The position numbers and the translations under genes are program-made. DNA of 64,000 nucleotides from NCBI GenBank assembly GCA_037974965.1, contig JBBPFI010000018.1, positions 620,001-684,000 on the forward strand, read 5' to 3'. Below, piece by piece: positions 11,765 through 23,300 of the stretch; position 1 is the first letter of the stretch; each line of letters begins with the position of its first letter. Origin of the DNA: Dacryopinax spathularia (taxonomy: Eukaryota; Basidiomycota; Dacrymycetes; Dacrymycetales; Dacrymycetaceae). A model generated the notes under the pieces. It ran no database searches, was not told the origin of the DNA, and saw only the letters and a list, made by a program, of their open reading frames with translations.

Positions 11765-12605
11765 TTAGAACCCAATTGCGTTCTTGACCAGCTGCCTGGC
11801 GTAGGGGATGTAAGAGAGGCAGTACCTGTTAACTCGTTAGTATCAGGGGAATCGGGATGGCAAAAAAGGGATCGTACCAGGTGTATGCCAGGTACTCGAC
11901 AATGACCATGATGATCGCGAACACCTATGTTCCCATCAGCATCACCCACAGCACAGAGAAGTGTGGCTACATACCTCGCTCCCAACGACGAAGGCGGCAA
12001 CGAAGCAGAGCACGATAGAGGCGAGGAAGATGATGGTAGCGACGATCCGGACGGGAGCGAACATCTGCCCGTAAGGTTAGCAAGATAGTCATTCTTTCCT
12101 GTATACAACGACATTACCATCTTCAACTGGCGGAAGAACTGAAGGACCCTGGTTAGAAATACTCTCAGAAGCCTGGATAGCCCACGTACCCCAATGAGGA
12201 ACCCCGTCCCAACCAAGCTCACGACAATGCCAACGCTGTACAGCACTAGCAACCCACATCAGAGCTCCTACACAGAGCATTCATTCAACATCCACTCACG
12301 GGCGAAAGTCCATAACTGCCCTAGGAACAGCAAGATCGCCCCAAGCAAGCTCAGGACGAAGCCGATGGCCATACTACAATCGTATCTCAGCCGTCGCCTC
12401 TCAACCACTGCGAGCTACGAAGCGCACCATGCTCCAAAGCAGTAGAACCTCTGTACGCGCGAGAGCTGGAGGAAGTCGAATGCCGGCTCGGGATCCTACG
12501 AGAATGTAAGATTCTGCGAGAAGAGCGCGAATCAGAGAGGCGTACGGGCTCGAGCTGCAGCCTATCCTGCGCAGCTTCAAGGTTGAACCATCCTTTTGAC
12601 CCCAT
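11765..12605 (-). CDS. SFT2: SFT2-family Golgi membrane protein
   Basis: Eight small exons (12605-12546, 12495-12428, 12373-12300, 12245-12190, 12138-12118, 12064-11975, 11924-11878, 11825-11765) give 158 residues. SFT2 proteins are tetraspanning Golgi proteins linked to retrograde endosome-to-Golgi vesicle fusion. The soluble N-terminus is followed by the family motif LQLSRVQRFYCFGACMAIGF, then four hydrophobic segments: GFVLSLLGAILLFL, LLYSVGIVVSLVGTGFLIG, IVATIIFLASIVLCFVAAFVV, and VFAIIMVIVEYLAYTWYCLSYIPYA in part. It ends with ARQLVKNAIGF. Exon five is only 21 nt and encodes FFRQLKM at a conserved position between segments two and three. Introns are 50-54 bp. Confidence 0.93.
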
Positions 12606-13654
12606 TTTGAGTGTCACGAATCAAAGCAACAAGTTTTAGATAACGCTGAGTTCGATCAAGTTGGAAATACGGGAGTAGTTTGCGAGGGTAGAGTAAAAGC
12701 AAGTTAGCACAAGAGAAGAAGGCGCAGTTAGGTTCAGATTAGACTGATCGCTGGTTGCTGCGACACGAACTCGGCGCCAAGCGGTGCTCAGTAAGGTGCC
12801 GTGGCGGTGCTCCTTTTCAGGGTCGTACGGAGATAAGCCTGGAAATTCCCGGCGACAAACGCCGATCTATAGCAGCGTTTGGTGCATGTCGCGATGCTTA
12901 TCTACTAGATCATGCTGAAATTTGACTTCTCGCAGCTGAGATGGCCCATCCCAGATCCTTTGATGAACAATTGCAACATCATTTGTAGGGCTGAAGTCTG
13001 TCGTAAATGCGCGCCAGGACTGTGCGGCAACTTAGAGACGGCGGCAAGTACTTATGTCCGCGGACCACTGCGGAAACGCCCACACTGCGCAGCTCCCTTC
13101 TTGTACTTAGTGGCTGGATGGCTTGCATAAGCCTGCATAATAGACAATGAAATTAGCTCAGAACATTGGCGGTGCATTGTCATGTACAGTACCGGTCGGC
13201 AGACCGAGTACGGAGGTGCGAGTCGCGTCGGCGACGCGCCGAGGTGTAGATGACGCGTAGTCGCTCCGCAGCAGATCGCTGCCCCGCTCCAGTACGCGTC
13301 CTTCGCGTCTCCCCCCCCCTCCTCCTCCTCCTGCGACGCGTCCATCCAAGGCGCGGCGTGAGAACTCCTTTGCCGATGTTGACGACGAACTATGAATGCT
13401 TGCAGCAATAGCGGTGCGATATCGGCACTCTTGCCTCGATTGAGTTGGTCGGCCAGGCAGATGCCGATGCTGCGCACGTGTGCTTGGGAACGGTCGGCGG
13501 AAGGCACGAACCGAGAGCAGACATACAAATTCCGGAGGATATAATGGTGGGACGAGTGCACCATCCAAAATATCAACAACCTCAAGCCAACGACCTGCAC
13601 GACCCGCATACCACTATCTCAAGCAGAGCTTGCCCAACCAGAAGTTAGACGAAG
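12606..13654. other. Divergent intergenic region, no gene seen
   Basis: About 1.05 kb between the divergently transcribed SFT2 and DUF1772 genes. Both promoters must lie here. Overlapping frames in the centre show no recognisable domain. Confidence 0.5.
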
Positions 13655-14179
13655 ATGTCGAGCACATACACCGTCCTCCAAGGCGTCGCCATCGGCAGCG
13701 CTGCCTTCCTATCCGGTGCGCACCATCACACCCCTATCCGCATGCAATACTAACCAGCTCTCGCAGGCTACATGACAAACTTCAGCGTCATAATGCCCGG
13801 TATCGCGCTCGCCCCACCACATCTCGCAGCACAACAATGGGCCCTCGTCTTCGCGCGCGGTATACGGACCGCCCCGCCTCTTGCAGTCCTCACGGCCATA
13901 GTCTTCGGCTACGTCTCGCACGTCTCGGGCGGGTTGTCGAGCGCCAAGGGTCAGGCATACGCACTCGCAGCGGCGACGGTGGTGGCCGTCATCCCCTTTA
14001 CGCTTATCCTCATGGCGGGCACGAACGACAAGCTGCATGATGCGGCTGAGAAGAAGGGCGAGGTGAAGGAGAGTGATGTCGCGGGCCTCCTGGACAAGTG
14101 GGTACTCTTGAACCACATAAGAGCACTCTTTCCAGGAGTGGCGGCGGCGATCGGTTTCTGGGCCGCGTGGGGATTCTAG
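13655..14179 (+). CDS. DUF1772 (anthrone oxygenase-like) membrane protein
   Basis: Two exons (13655-13715, 13767-14179) give 157 residues. The N-terminus MSSTYTVLQGVAIGSAAFLS leads into GYMTNFSVIMPGIA across the intron. Four hydrophobic segments are visible, including PPLAVLTAIVFGYVSHVS, ALAAATVVAVIPFTLILM and the C-terminal ALFPGVAAAIGFWAAWGF. The conserved TNDKLHDAAE motif lies in the loop after the third segment, as usual for DUF1772. Some family members oxidise anthrones in polyketide pathways. No polyketide synthase lies nearby, so the substrate here is unknown. Confidence 0.85.
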
Positions 14180-14733
14180 GCGCAGGGAGGAACGGGAAAT
14201 TCGAGCTGTACCATAGATTGGATGGGAGTAATGATCATGCCTTGCAATGTCGTCACCCGTCCTACTAACAGCTGCCCGGAATTCTGTATAATGCGTACCG
14301 AGTTCATCGTATGTAAAGTGGCATACTACCTGAGAGCACGAGTGGATGGCACCATCGAATGCGCCCGTAGAAACTCCCTTGTAAGCGAGCTTCGAGCTCT
14401 TTCTTTGACTCCTGAGCCGGACGTGCAATCCGACATTCAGACGGAGGACCGGGGGAAGACAATGGCTTGCGTCCCGAGCGGCATTCTCGTGTCTTTCCGG
14501 CGGCACTTGCCGCGGCGAGTTGGGAAGATCGACAAGACTTGTTCCGATGACGGGATCGAGGAGCGTTCTTTACTGGGATGCACTGTTTGTGAATTGACTG
14601 CGGGCCGCAACGAACGCACTAGGCCCAACAGGGTAAGCTACTACATCCTCAAAAAGTGAGATGGAGACTACAAAGAACTTTCGACACCATCGCCCTTCAT
14701 TTCTGAGCACTATGGCGAGATCACAACCCAAGT
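14180..14733. other. Convergent intergenic region, no gene seen
   Basis: 554 bp between the 3' ends of the DUF1772 gene and the jacalin-like gene. It should hold both terminators; no domain-bearing frame was recognised. Confidence 0.5.
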
Positions 14734-15486
14734 TCAGAGGATGTTGTGGCTCTGAGCGAGTTTCTCAGACTTGATGAACGAGAGCGTAAGCGCGTTCTGA
14801 GGGTTGGCGTTGGGAACCGAGCGCTGCTGGCCAGCGAAGGCCACAATAGGACCGACGACCGAGAATGGTTGGCCGGTCCAAGCACTGGGGTCGGTGCCGC
14901 AGCCAAAAGGCCCTTTGAAGGAACAGAAGCGTCAGTGACCGCTTTCGCAATAGGACACCACCTACCCTCAACCCGGACGTTTCCATTGGATGTGTCTAGG
15001 ATGACGAACTTCAAGAAGTTCAGGTACGGTTTGTTCTCATACTGGCCGGGCAGGGTCGTCTTGCCCGTGACGCTAATGAGGACTTCGCTATCTGCCCATC
15101 GCTCAGATTCAAGTCCCGTATTGTGCATTGACATGCTCACCATTGAAATTGATGGTCACGTTAGGGCCCCAAGGTTGCCCATGGTGGGGAACCACCTTAA
15201 TGGAACCATCATTCATCCGATAGGTAACTTCCTGTGCAATATGTCAATGCGTTGTATCAGCACTGCTCGCATGATCCACTAACCATAGCGTCAACGAGGC
15301 CTCCGGCGTACAGGCGAATTTGCTTGATCGTTCTGATGTCCTGGGCATGGGGAAACCCACCGACTACAGCTGCCTTAGCTGTGAACCGAGCAATAAGACA
15401 GAACAGAACGCACCATCGACGGCATCGTTGAAGGGAGGACCTTCACGGATACCGAAAGACACAGTTTGGGTAACATTGGCAGACAT
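14734..15486 (-). CDS. Jacalin-like lectin domain protein
   Basis: Five exons (15486-15414, 15369-15284, 15231-15141, 15091-14966, 14912-14734) give 184 residues, essentially one beta-prism domain. The N-terminal strand reads VSFGIREGPPFNDAV. Then come IRTIKQIRLYAGGLVDAM and EVTYRMNDGS, followed by GQPWG, LISVTGKTTLPG and YLNFLKFVIL, and a final EGPFGCGTD strand that matches the usual jacalin GPFG. There is no signal peptide, so it is probably cytoplasmic like many fungal lectins. An in-frame ATG at 15564 would add 26 residues, but a TATA box at 15586-15592 would place transcription start beyond that ATG, so I prefer 15486. Sugar specificity cannot be read. Confidence 0.82.
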
Positions 15487-15564
15487 GTTTGCAGCAGTAG
15501 ACGAAGGGGTGTGGTTGGCAGATGGCAGGCGCGAGTTGACACTGTTGAGCGGGATGGAGGACAT

Positions 15565-17659
15565 CCAGAGGTCGAAAGAGGCTCCATTTATACCCCTCAG
15601 CGCTGTCTTTGCCCGCACGGCAATACAGTGAAGCAGTCGCAAGCACGGCCCTCGGCCACCTTCATCGTTAAGCTATCGGCGGCAGACTTCCAGGGCAGCG
15701 AAGCCGTCAACCATTCCGGCGTCCGGTGTTCAGCTCCCCGGATCCCGGTGCAGGCCTCAATGTACCGCAGGACTGAGTCCACAGAATCACGTCCTCATGC
15801 TCCTGAAACGGACCGGCAGCTTTCACCGCAGAGGCTTCAGGGACGTCGAAGGAGCAGGACTCCAACCATCGACTAAGCGATCCGTAAGAGGCAAGTTTCA
15901 CCGCCGATATTGCCTCCAGAAGCAAAGGCAGCATGCGCAAAGATCCATAGCAGGGCCGGTGAGTAGGCGATCCAGGTCGGCAGCCTGAGGAATGGACGTC
16001 AGGCCACAATGAAAGGACGAGCTTTCCGCAGCCAGGACTTCTGGAGAACGAGGAAGATCACCGCACAGCATTCTCCTATAGCAGTCTTGTGACTCCGTTC
16101 TGCAGAGAACTGCAAATTGCAGCCACCTCCGCCTCGTAGCCGCATACGGAGCGGCTTTCGAAGGAAGGCTAGATAGTCTGCCGGCATGACAGGCACGCAA
16201 AGGGTCCTCGAGGGAAAGAACCGCCTGCTTCGTCGGCACGTTACCACTGCGGACGGTGTATCCCTTGCGCTCCCAATGGGCAGCACAGTCTTCGTCCGCC
16301 ACAAGCCGACCATCGCAGCTGAAGGACGTCACGATTGTGAGCGACGCACTAGTGGCGAGGACATCGTACCTCCATATTGATTGGGGGTGTCGTTTGCACT
16401 CTCTCGTCTACTCGCTCAGGTCACTCATCAACTAGTAGCTGCCGCCGTACATCCGCTCCGGTTGACTTGCCAAAATGACCATCGGCCTGCTCAAGTCCCG
16501 GGCAAGCACGAGACCCCGACGCCGCACACCTGTCGGATCCCAAGTTACCGTGCTCTTTGTGCGATGGACCCAGATGTTCCGACTGAGTACATGGCGATAC
16601 AAACCTTCCTCGCCAATACAGACAGTCAAAAGCATTCGGCGTAGCAGAAGATTCAAGGCGGTCGTGGACTCCGGTCTCGGTCGGACGGCGTTCGAGCAGG
16701 TCATTGCCGCTACGGATAGAATCCGCATTGTTCGGACATAAGAAAGGTGATGTCGGCGTTTAGGTTTGTTTACTTCGAAAGCGCGTCACGACGCCTTTCG
16801 CGTTCAGTTCTTGAGCTTCTTATCACCACCCGAGCCGGAAAGGTTCGCTACTTCTTGTAGATTCTGAAGTGATGGATATCTTCAAACCCGCACGATGCCG
16901 CGGCGGTCTAACTTCGCAAACAAAGGGGTCAACTCGTTTCTTTGGCGGATGCTGTCGGCAACTTCCAAGCGCGATGAGGGATGAGTCATTGATTGGTCTC
17001 CAGCTTGCGGAGATGGACTTCCACACATCTGCGCGTACAGGTCTGGCTTGTATTCAAAGACACCCTGCGTTTGCGCTGTGAATCAAACATCTGGGGTTTC
17101 CTCCAGGCTTCTGACGTGCGACAATGCTATCTGGCCTCTTATCTTGCTTGGTGCCTTCTCCTGCCATTCTGCCAGCGCGTAGGGGACCAACATCTTCTGA
17201 CGACGAATTCACGCTGCGCGCACACGACAGGAGTGCTATCCCGCGGCCACACTCGCTTTTTCGCCACTGCTGACATTGAGCGGGCGAACAATGCCTATCT
17301 ACGGGCCGTCGGTCTTGTCTTCTTCCTATCTGCGTTCCTGCTGTCCTCGGGGAACACCGTATCTGCATCAGATTTAGAGGGGCGCCTTGGGATTGTGTAC
17401 CTTGCGCTGAGACTGTGAAGCCGACTCTCAAGGAATGGTATACTGTCATTCAAAGGCTGTGCCTGCTGGCGGAGACTCGGAGCATGACGTTTGCAGCAGG
17501 AGTATGGTCTCGCGTGAAGGGCTAGGTGGGACGGTGCAAGGGGGCAAATAGTTCTGAAGCATCCTGCCCACTGGCGTGGACACCAGCCCCTTTATCTTTG
17601 TGTGCTCCTGCTGTGACTGTCAGCCCTACTTCTCTCTCGATCACTGCTGGACGACGACC
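15565..17659. other. Divergent intergenic region, no gene seen
   Basis: About 2.1 kb between the jacalin-like gene and the permease. Several frames of 60-145 codons overlap on both strands, but none has a domain, signal peptide or convincing splice pattern. Regulatory DNA for both neighbours, or a decayed gene, are both possible. Confidence 0.45.
15586..15592 (-). promoter_or_regulatory. TATA box of the jacalin-like gene
   Basis: TATAAAT on the minus strand lies 100 bp upstream of the preferred ATG (15486) and only 22 bp upstream of the alternative ATG (15564). The usual 25-35 bp TATA-to-start spacing favours the downstream ATG. Confidence 0.55.
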
Positions 17660-20008
17660 ATGTCCGCTGAGAACGAGAAAGCTGCGGAAAAAGCGAACGG
17701 AGCGCAGTATGCCGTCCGTCCTACTAACAGCGAAGATGGCGGGGAGACCGGTGGTGAGAAGGCTTTGCGCATCATTGCTGACGGGCAGGAAGCAGATTAC
17801 TCACGGCTGCCCCCGCCCGAGAATATGTCTCTCCATCGGCAGCTCAAGGCCAGGCACGTCGCTATGATCAGCATTGGAGGTGTCATTGGGACGGGCTTGT
17901 TCGTGGGCACGGCCAATGCGCTCGCTAGTGGCGGCCCGGTTGGGTTGTGGCTGGGGTACATCGTCATGGGTTCTATCGTGAGTGGATTTTCTTCTCCATG
18001 AAGCATTGGCTGAGAAGACTCGGACAGACTTATTCGGTTATGGTCTGCCTCGGAGAGATGATAGCCTGGTTTCCCATTCCTGGCGGACATATCGCGCTTG
18101 CCGATCGATTCGTGGATCCTGCGATGTCATTTGCTATGGGCTGGAACTGTACGCGTTTGATTTTTTTCTCATTAGAGCCCGACATACTGACACTCTTTGA
18201 AGACTGGTATAACTGGGTCATTACGCTGGTGAGTCCACTCCGTTTGGCAGACCCACCCGTTAAGCAGCGTTACAGCCGGCAGAACTTTCGGCTTCGGCTG
18301 TGCTTATCAGCTATTGGGACCATCATACCAACCCGGCCGTGTACATCACAGTGTGTCTTGTTGTTGTGGTCGCCATCAATGCCTGCGGCGCAGGAGTATA
18401 CGGCGAGTGCGAGTTCTGGTTCGCTTCCGTGAGTGGTCGCCGTGCCTACCGCAGAACACGTCTCCTGATGATTTACAGATCAAAGTTATAACCATCACGG
18501 GCCTGATCGTGAGTTCCTCGTGCGGATTACAGTTGTCCCTGCTGAGGTGTGCTAGATTCTCGGTATCATCTTGGCCGCAGGAGGCGGACCGAATCACGAC
18601 GTTATCGGCTTCCGATACTGGGTTAACCCAGGCCCGTTCGTCAGTGCCATAATTCTGCCACTGAGCTCCTTATCTTAAGTCCTACAGAATCAATACAATG
18701 GAATTCCAGGCACGACGGGCCGGTTCCTGGCTTGGTGGAGCGTCATGACCCAAGCGGCATTCTCATTCATCGGGACGGAGGTCGTCGCCATTGCGGCTGG
18801 AGAAGCGAAGAATCCTGTGAGCGCTCAGATACCACAAGGTCTACATGTTCGGCTGACAGCTTGTCCAGAGGAGAAATATCCCTAAGTGCATCAAGCGGGT
18901 GTATATCCGTATCTGTATCTTCTACATTGCCGGTAAGCAGCGAGCCATGGTCTCTTTCAGTGCTCACGAATAATGATCTCATCAAGGTACCTTTATTATC
19001 TCACTGGTGCGCTATCTAGCAAGTACAAACCGGATCTGCACTCACGTTCTGACCAATAGCTGGTTCCTTACACCAGTCCCGGTCTATCTCTTAGTACCTC
19101 CACCGCGGCAAAGTCGCCCTTTGTGATCGCTATACAGAACGCTGGAATCACTGCCCTGCCAAGCATTGTGAATGCAGCCTTGCTCACATCGGCTTGGTCT
19201 GCCGGCAGCAGCGATCTGTACTCATCTTCGCGCGCGTTATGTAAGACCAACGCTACTTGCACTCTGGCCGCTGGGAAGCTGAATCTGCGATAGATGGGAT
19301 GGCATTGATTGGAAATGCTCCGCGGATATTTGCACGGACCACCCGCTATAATGGCTTGCCGTGGATTTCCGTGGCAACATGCTCACTATTCGGCCTGCTT
19401 GCCTACCTTGGTGCAGGAGGCGATACGGCGGGTAAAGTATTCACGTATTTGAGCAACATGACTGCCATCGCGGGGCTCATCACCTGGTTCGGCATCGGCA
19501 TCACCTATCTGCGTTTCCATGGTAAGCTTTCTTCTCATGATAACAGTCCTCGGAGCTGACAATAATCCAATCTAGCGGGAATGAAAGCGCAAGGCATATC
19601 CAGAAGCGAGCTCCCATATAGGAGCTGGCCCCAACCCTTCTTGGGGTGGTATGTCGTGATTGCGACGTTCACGTGCTGCTTTGTGAGTCGCCCTTCCCAA
19701 CCTGATTCCCACAAGTCTCAATATGCTCCAGTTCTCCGGTTTCAATGTTTTCATGACTGGAGGGTGGGACGTCGGGAATTTTGTTACGAATTATGTAAGG
19801 AGCTGCAAAGCCGGTCAGGACCTCACTAAATCGATTGCAGATCCCGCTTGTCCTGTTTCCGATCCTGTACATCTCGTACAAGCTCGCCTCTGGGTGCCAC
19901 ACTTGGAGAGCTCATGAGATGGACTTCAAGACGGGAAGCGACCTCTTCCCGCTCGAACCTGAGAAACCGAAGAACGGGTTGCAGAAGATTTGGGCATTCT
20001 TGATGTAG
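17660..20008 (+). CDS. Amino-acid permease (APC superfamily, YAT type)
   Basis: About 14 exons encode roughly 560 residues of a plasma-membrane proton-coupled amino-acid transporter. A charged N-terminus precedes [24 protein letters not shown], the signature of the first membrane segment. The spliced sequence continues [84 protein letters not shown] and a tail with [12 protein letters not shown]. All introns are around 50 bp and their removal restores the family alignment at each point. Substrate specificity is not evident, and no linked amino-acid catabolic gene is present. Confidence 0.93.
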
Positions 20009-20318
20009 ATTACTTGGGGAAGAGCAGGAGCGAATTTTAGGCGTCTAGTTCTATGCTTTCGAAATGCAATTGTCGGGAGCAGATCCAGACTGTCAGGTGC
20101 TCAAGCGGGCAGCAGCAAGTGGCATAAAAACCATATTTCATTGCCTCATAACGGATATGCACATTAGCCTACAACACCAGGTCGTCGGCAGGGGTAATAT
20201 CCACATCTGTATCATTTTTGAGGGTAGTCATAGACCGTGCAAAGCGAAATCAAGAAAGTATAAACGTGAAGAGGTCGTTAGAAGTACCAGCATCCTTCGT
20301 TTCGTTTCGTGTATTGGC
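20009..20318. other. Convergent intergenic spacer
   Basis: 310 bp between the 3' ends of the permease and the EDC4-like gene; no gene seen. It should contain both terminators. Confidence 0.5.
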
Positions 20319-23300
20319 TCATAGCGCAATGAGGGGCTTGCTTGCCAGGGTTTGGGAGATCTGGCCGAGAGTCCGGCTCATCTCCATCAACCGAGGCCCA
20401 CCAGGCAAGAGTTGGAACCTTTGGTTCAGGTTGTTCAGCGTCTGCTGCACGGAGGGAAGCACTCGTTGAACGTAGGGCGCAATCACCCGATCCTGGCATT
20501 ATTGTCAGTGAAGACATACGCGGAAGTGTAAGAGTGGCTTACCGAGGGCGTCAACGCGATAGCAGCGCGTTGCAACCAGCGTAGAGTGAACTCGAAGGAC
20601 TCGTCCTCCGGCGACATCTCCGAGACCATGGTCGACAGCTGATGAATAAGATCAGTATGTGTCTGGAAATATCAAGCGGAGTGCTCGCTTACCCTTGTGA
20701 TGATGGCCAGAATGACGGCTTGGGAGAGAGGACCTTGGCCGTTAGTAGGCATGATCAGATCCGCGTTGCACTTGGCTAGCAACTCTCGTAACTGCCGCGT
20801 CTCTCCGCCGGTCAGGACCTTTCGCAGATGTTAGCGATCCAAACATCCATCGAGGATTATGCGAAATGCTCACAGTCAAGAAGGCATCATCCCAGTCAGC
20901 TCCGCTGAAGCCAAGCACCTGCGCAGGTGGTTGTTGCGGCTGCGGCATCTGAATGGGTTGGTCACGCTGTTGCTGCTGCTGCGGAGGCGGCATCTGTTGC
21001 TGGGTGGGTGGACCCGGCGGAGGGGGATATTGACTGTTAGCGGGCGGACCATAGACCGGTCCAGGCTGGTACTGAGGTGCCATCGGCGGTTGCTGAGAGC
21101 CTTGCTGCCAAGATTGGGCGGTCTGCCCCAGCAGCTGCGGGAGGGACGGAGGAGGGCCCATGGCGACAATCGAGTTGCCAGAGCTCCGGAGATGGCCCGG
21201 AGTATGAGTGGGTGTGCCGCCTTGGCTCCGGCTAGGCATCCTGGTTTGAATTGACATGTTGCGAACTTGCTCGCTCAGCTGCAAGAACTGCTGCTCCAGC
21301 GAGTTCATAGTAGTCTGCAGCACGGTCAGCAAGGGGTGAAGTCACATATAACACTAAGATGATATTTACCTGGACATCATTCAGGACGTCGCTCTGCCAG
21401 CCTACAATCTCCTTCTTCACGTTGAGGATCTCCGTATGGATCTCGTGCATCAACGCCTGCTGCATAAGCTGGGTCTGCTGCTGATAGGCCGGCACTAGCG
21501 ACCGAGTGATCGTGTCTTTGACATTCTTCTCCACCAGCGGCGTGACTGCCGAAGAGAAGGTGCGAGCGATATGGTTGGATACGTCCGGGCGCAGCAGAAG
21601 CTTTTCAATCTCATTCGGCAATGTCTATAAACGCGATCAGCAGGAGTTGAGGAGGTTTAGGAGCTCCCGAGCATACCGTTCGCATGCTATCACCCAGGCC
21701 CTTGGCGATCTGGCCATTCACGGAGCTCCGTATTTCGCTCTTCGCGATCGCTTCCAAGGCGGGCAGGACGGTCGTCTGCACCTCATGTTTGACAGCAGCT
21801 TCCACCATTCGCGCAGTGTTCTTGGTAAGCTCAGCAGAGATCATCTTGAGCATCGTCTCCTCGCGCTTGTACTCGTCCTCCTGGTCCTTGGCGCGCCGAG
21901 TCTCAAATAGTTTCTCTTTAAAAACCATCAATATCGTACGCGTTCGGTAAGCCTGCAGAATACGCACGCTGCCTGTCCATCTCCGCGCTCAGGATCCTGC
22001 CAACACTGCTCTGCAGGCTATCTTCCATGCGCCTCATCTCCCTGGCAAGGGCAGCACCAAGCGGATCGCTAGCCAACGCCGAAGGCAAGCTCTCCTCCCT
22101 ATGCTTCTCACGTTCTTTCCCAGTTTCCTTCTTCTCCTCTTTCTCCTTCTCCTTATCCCGCTTCTCGCGCTCCTTATCTTTCTTCCCCTTTCCGGTCGAG
22201 ACGGCGGTCGTACCGGTCCAGCCACGGCTACTCCCACTATGTTCGCCAGAATCGTCCACTTGCGGCCTGGAAGGTCCAATACTGTCCATGCTCACTACCT
22301 GCCTCTGGCGGTTCTCGACGGGTGGGCGTGCCTGGGTAGCCTGAGCCTGAGCAGCAGCTTGCTGGCGGATGACTTCCGGCCTCGGAGGGCCAACAGGAAC
22401 GAGCGGCGCGGTAGGCATCGCCTTGACGGGCTCCTCCATCTCGACGCCTGTATCCTGTTCGCCGCCATCGCCGTCCTCATCTGGGATGTCGGCTAGAGCT
22501 TCGCTCTCGCCTCCGCTGGCACCTGCACCAGGCAGGCCAAGGGAAGCGCTGAGCGACTCAGCATCACGGACGACTTCTTCCCAGACTTCGCGGCCGACTT
22601 GGACTTGATGGACTCCACCCGTGTGGACCGCGAATGCAGTCACAGCATTCTCGGGATGAAGTGGGCTCTGTGCACCCTGTGCGCCCGAGCCGCGGTAGGC
22701 CACATCGGCTGCGAGGGTAATGTTGATCATCGGTTCGGGAACGGGGAACTCAAGCGGTGGGTGGAATCCAACGGGCCGGTTGCTCCCGCTGGAGATAATA
22801 GGCCGGAGAGCAAAAAGGGACGGTCTCACAGAGTTGGCGACCCAGAGCGCACCCAGCCTCGAGTCATACGCCACATGCCCGAAGCCCTGTGGTCCTCCTT
22901 CTTCCATTTCGCTGGAGGCAGACCCGCTCTCAAATCGGACTTCTTCGACCACTCTCCCGTTCAGCCCGGATATGAGCTGGAAGACCGTGCCCTGCCTTCG
23001 GCCAAGAACGAGTCCTTCGGTACTGACGAAATGCGCGCTGCTGGGCTTGCCCGTGCCGGGGATAACGCCCTTCCATATCTGCCTGGGCTCGATCTCGCCC
23101 AAGCTCCAGAAAGTGAGCTCGCTGTTCGCCGTCACCGTGGCGAGAGTCGGCTCGGGTGGAAGGGTCGTACTGGATGTCGTTGGGGTCGGTAAAGGGGAGA
23201 AAGCAAATGCGGCCAGCTCCGACTCGCGCGAGACGGGCACGACGCGGGCTACAGAACGTAGTTGTTGGGGCGTTAGCTGGGTCGTTCCAGCAACGCGGAC

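Noticed and set aside
14222-14659. A 145-codon plus-strand frame after the DUF1772 gene
   Set aside because: No recognisable motif, and it lies in the convergent 3' region of two real genes.
15898-16332. A 144-codon minus-strand frame upstream of the lectin gene
   Set aside because: Composition is atypical, there is no homology I recognise and other frames overlap it.
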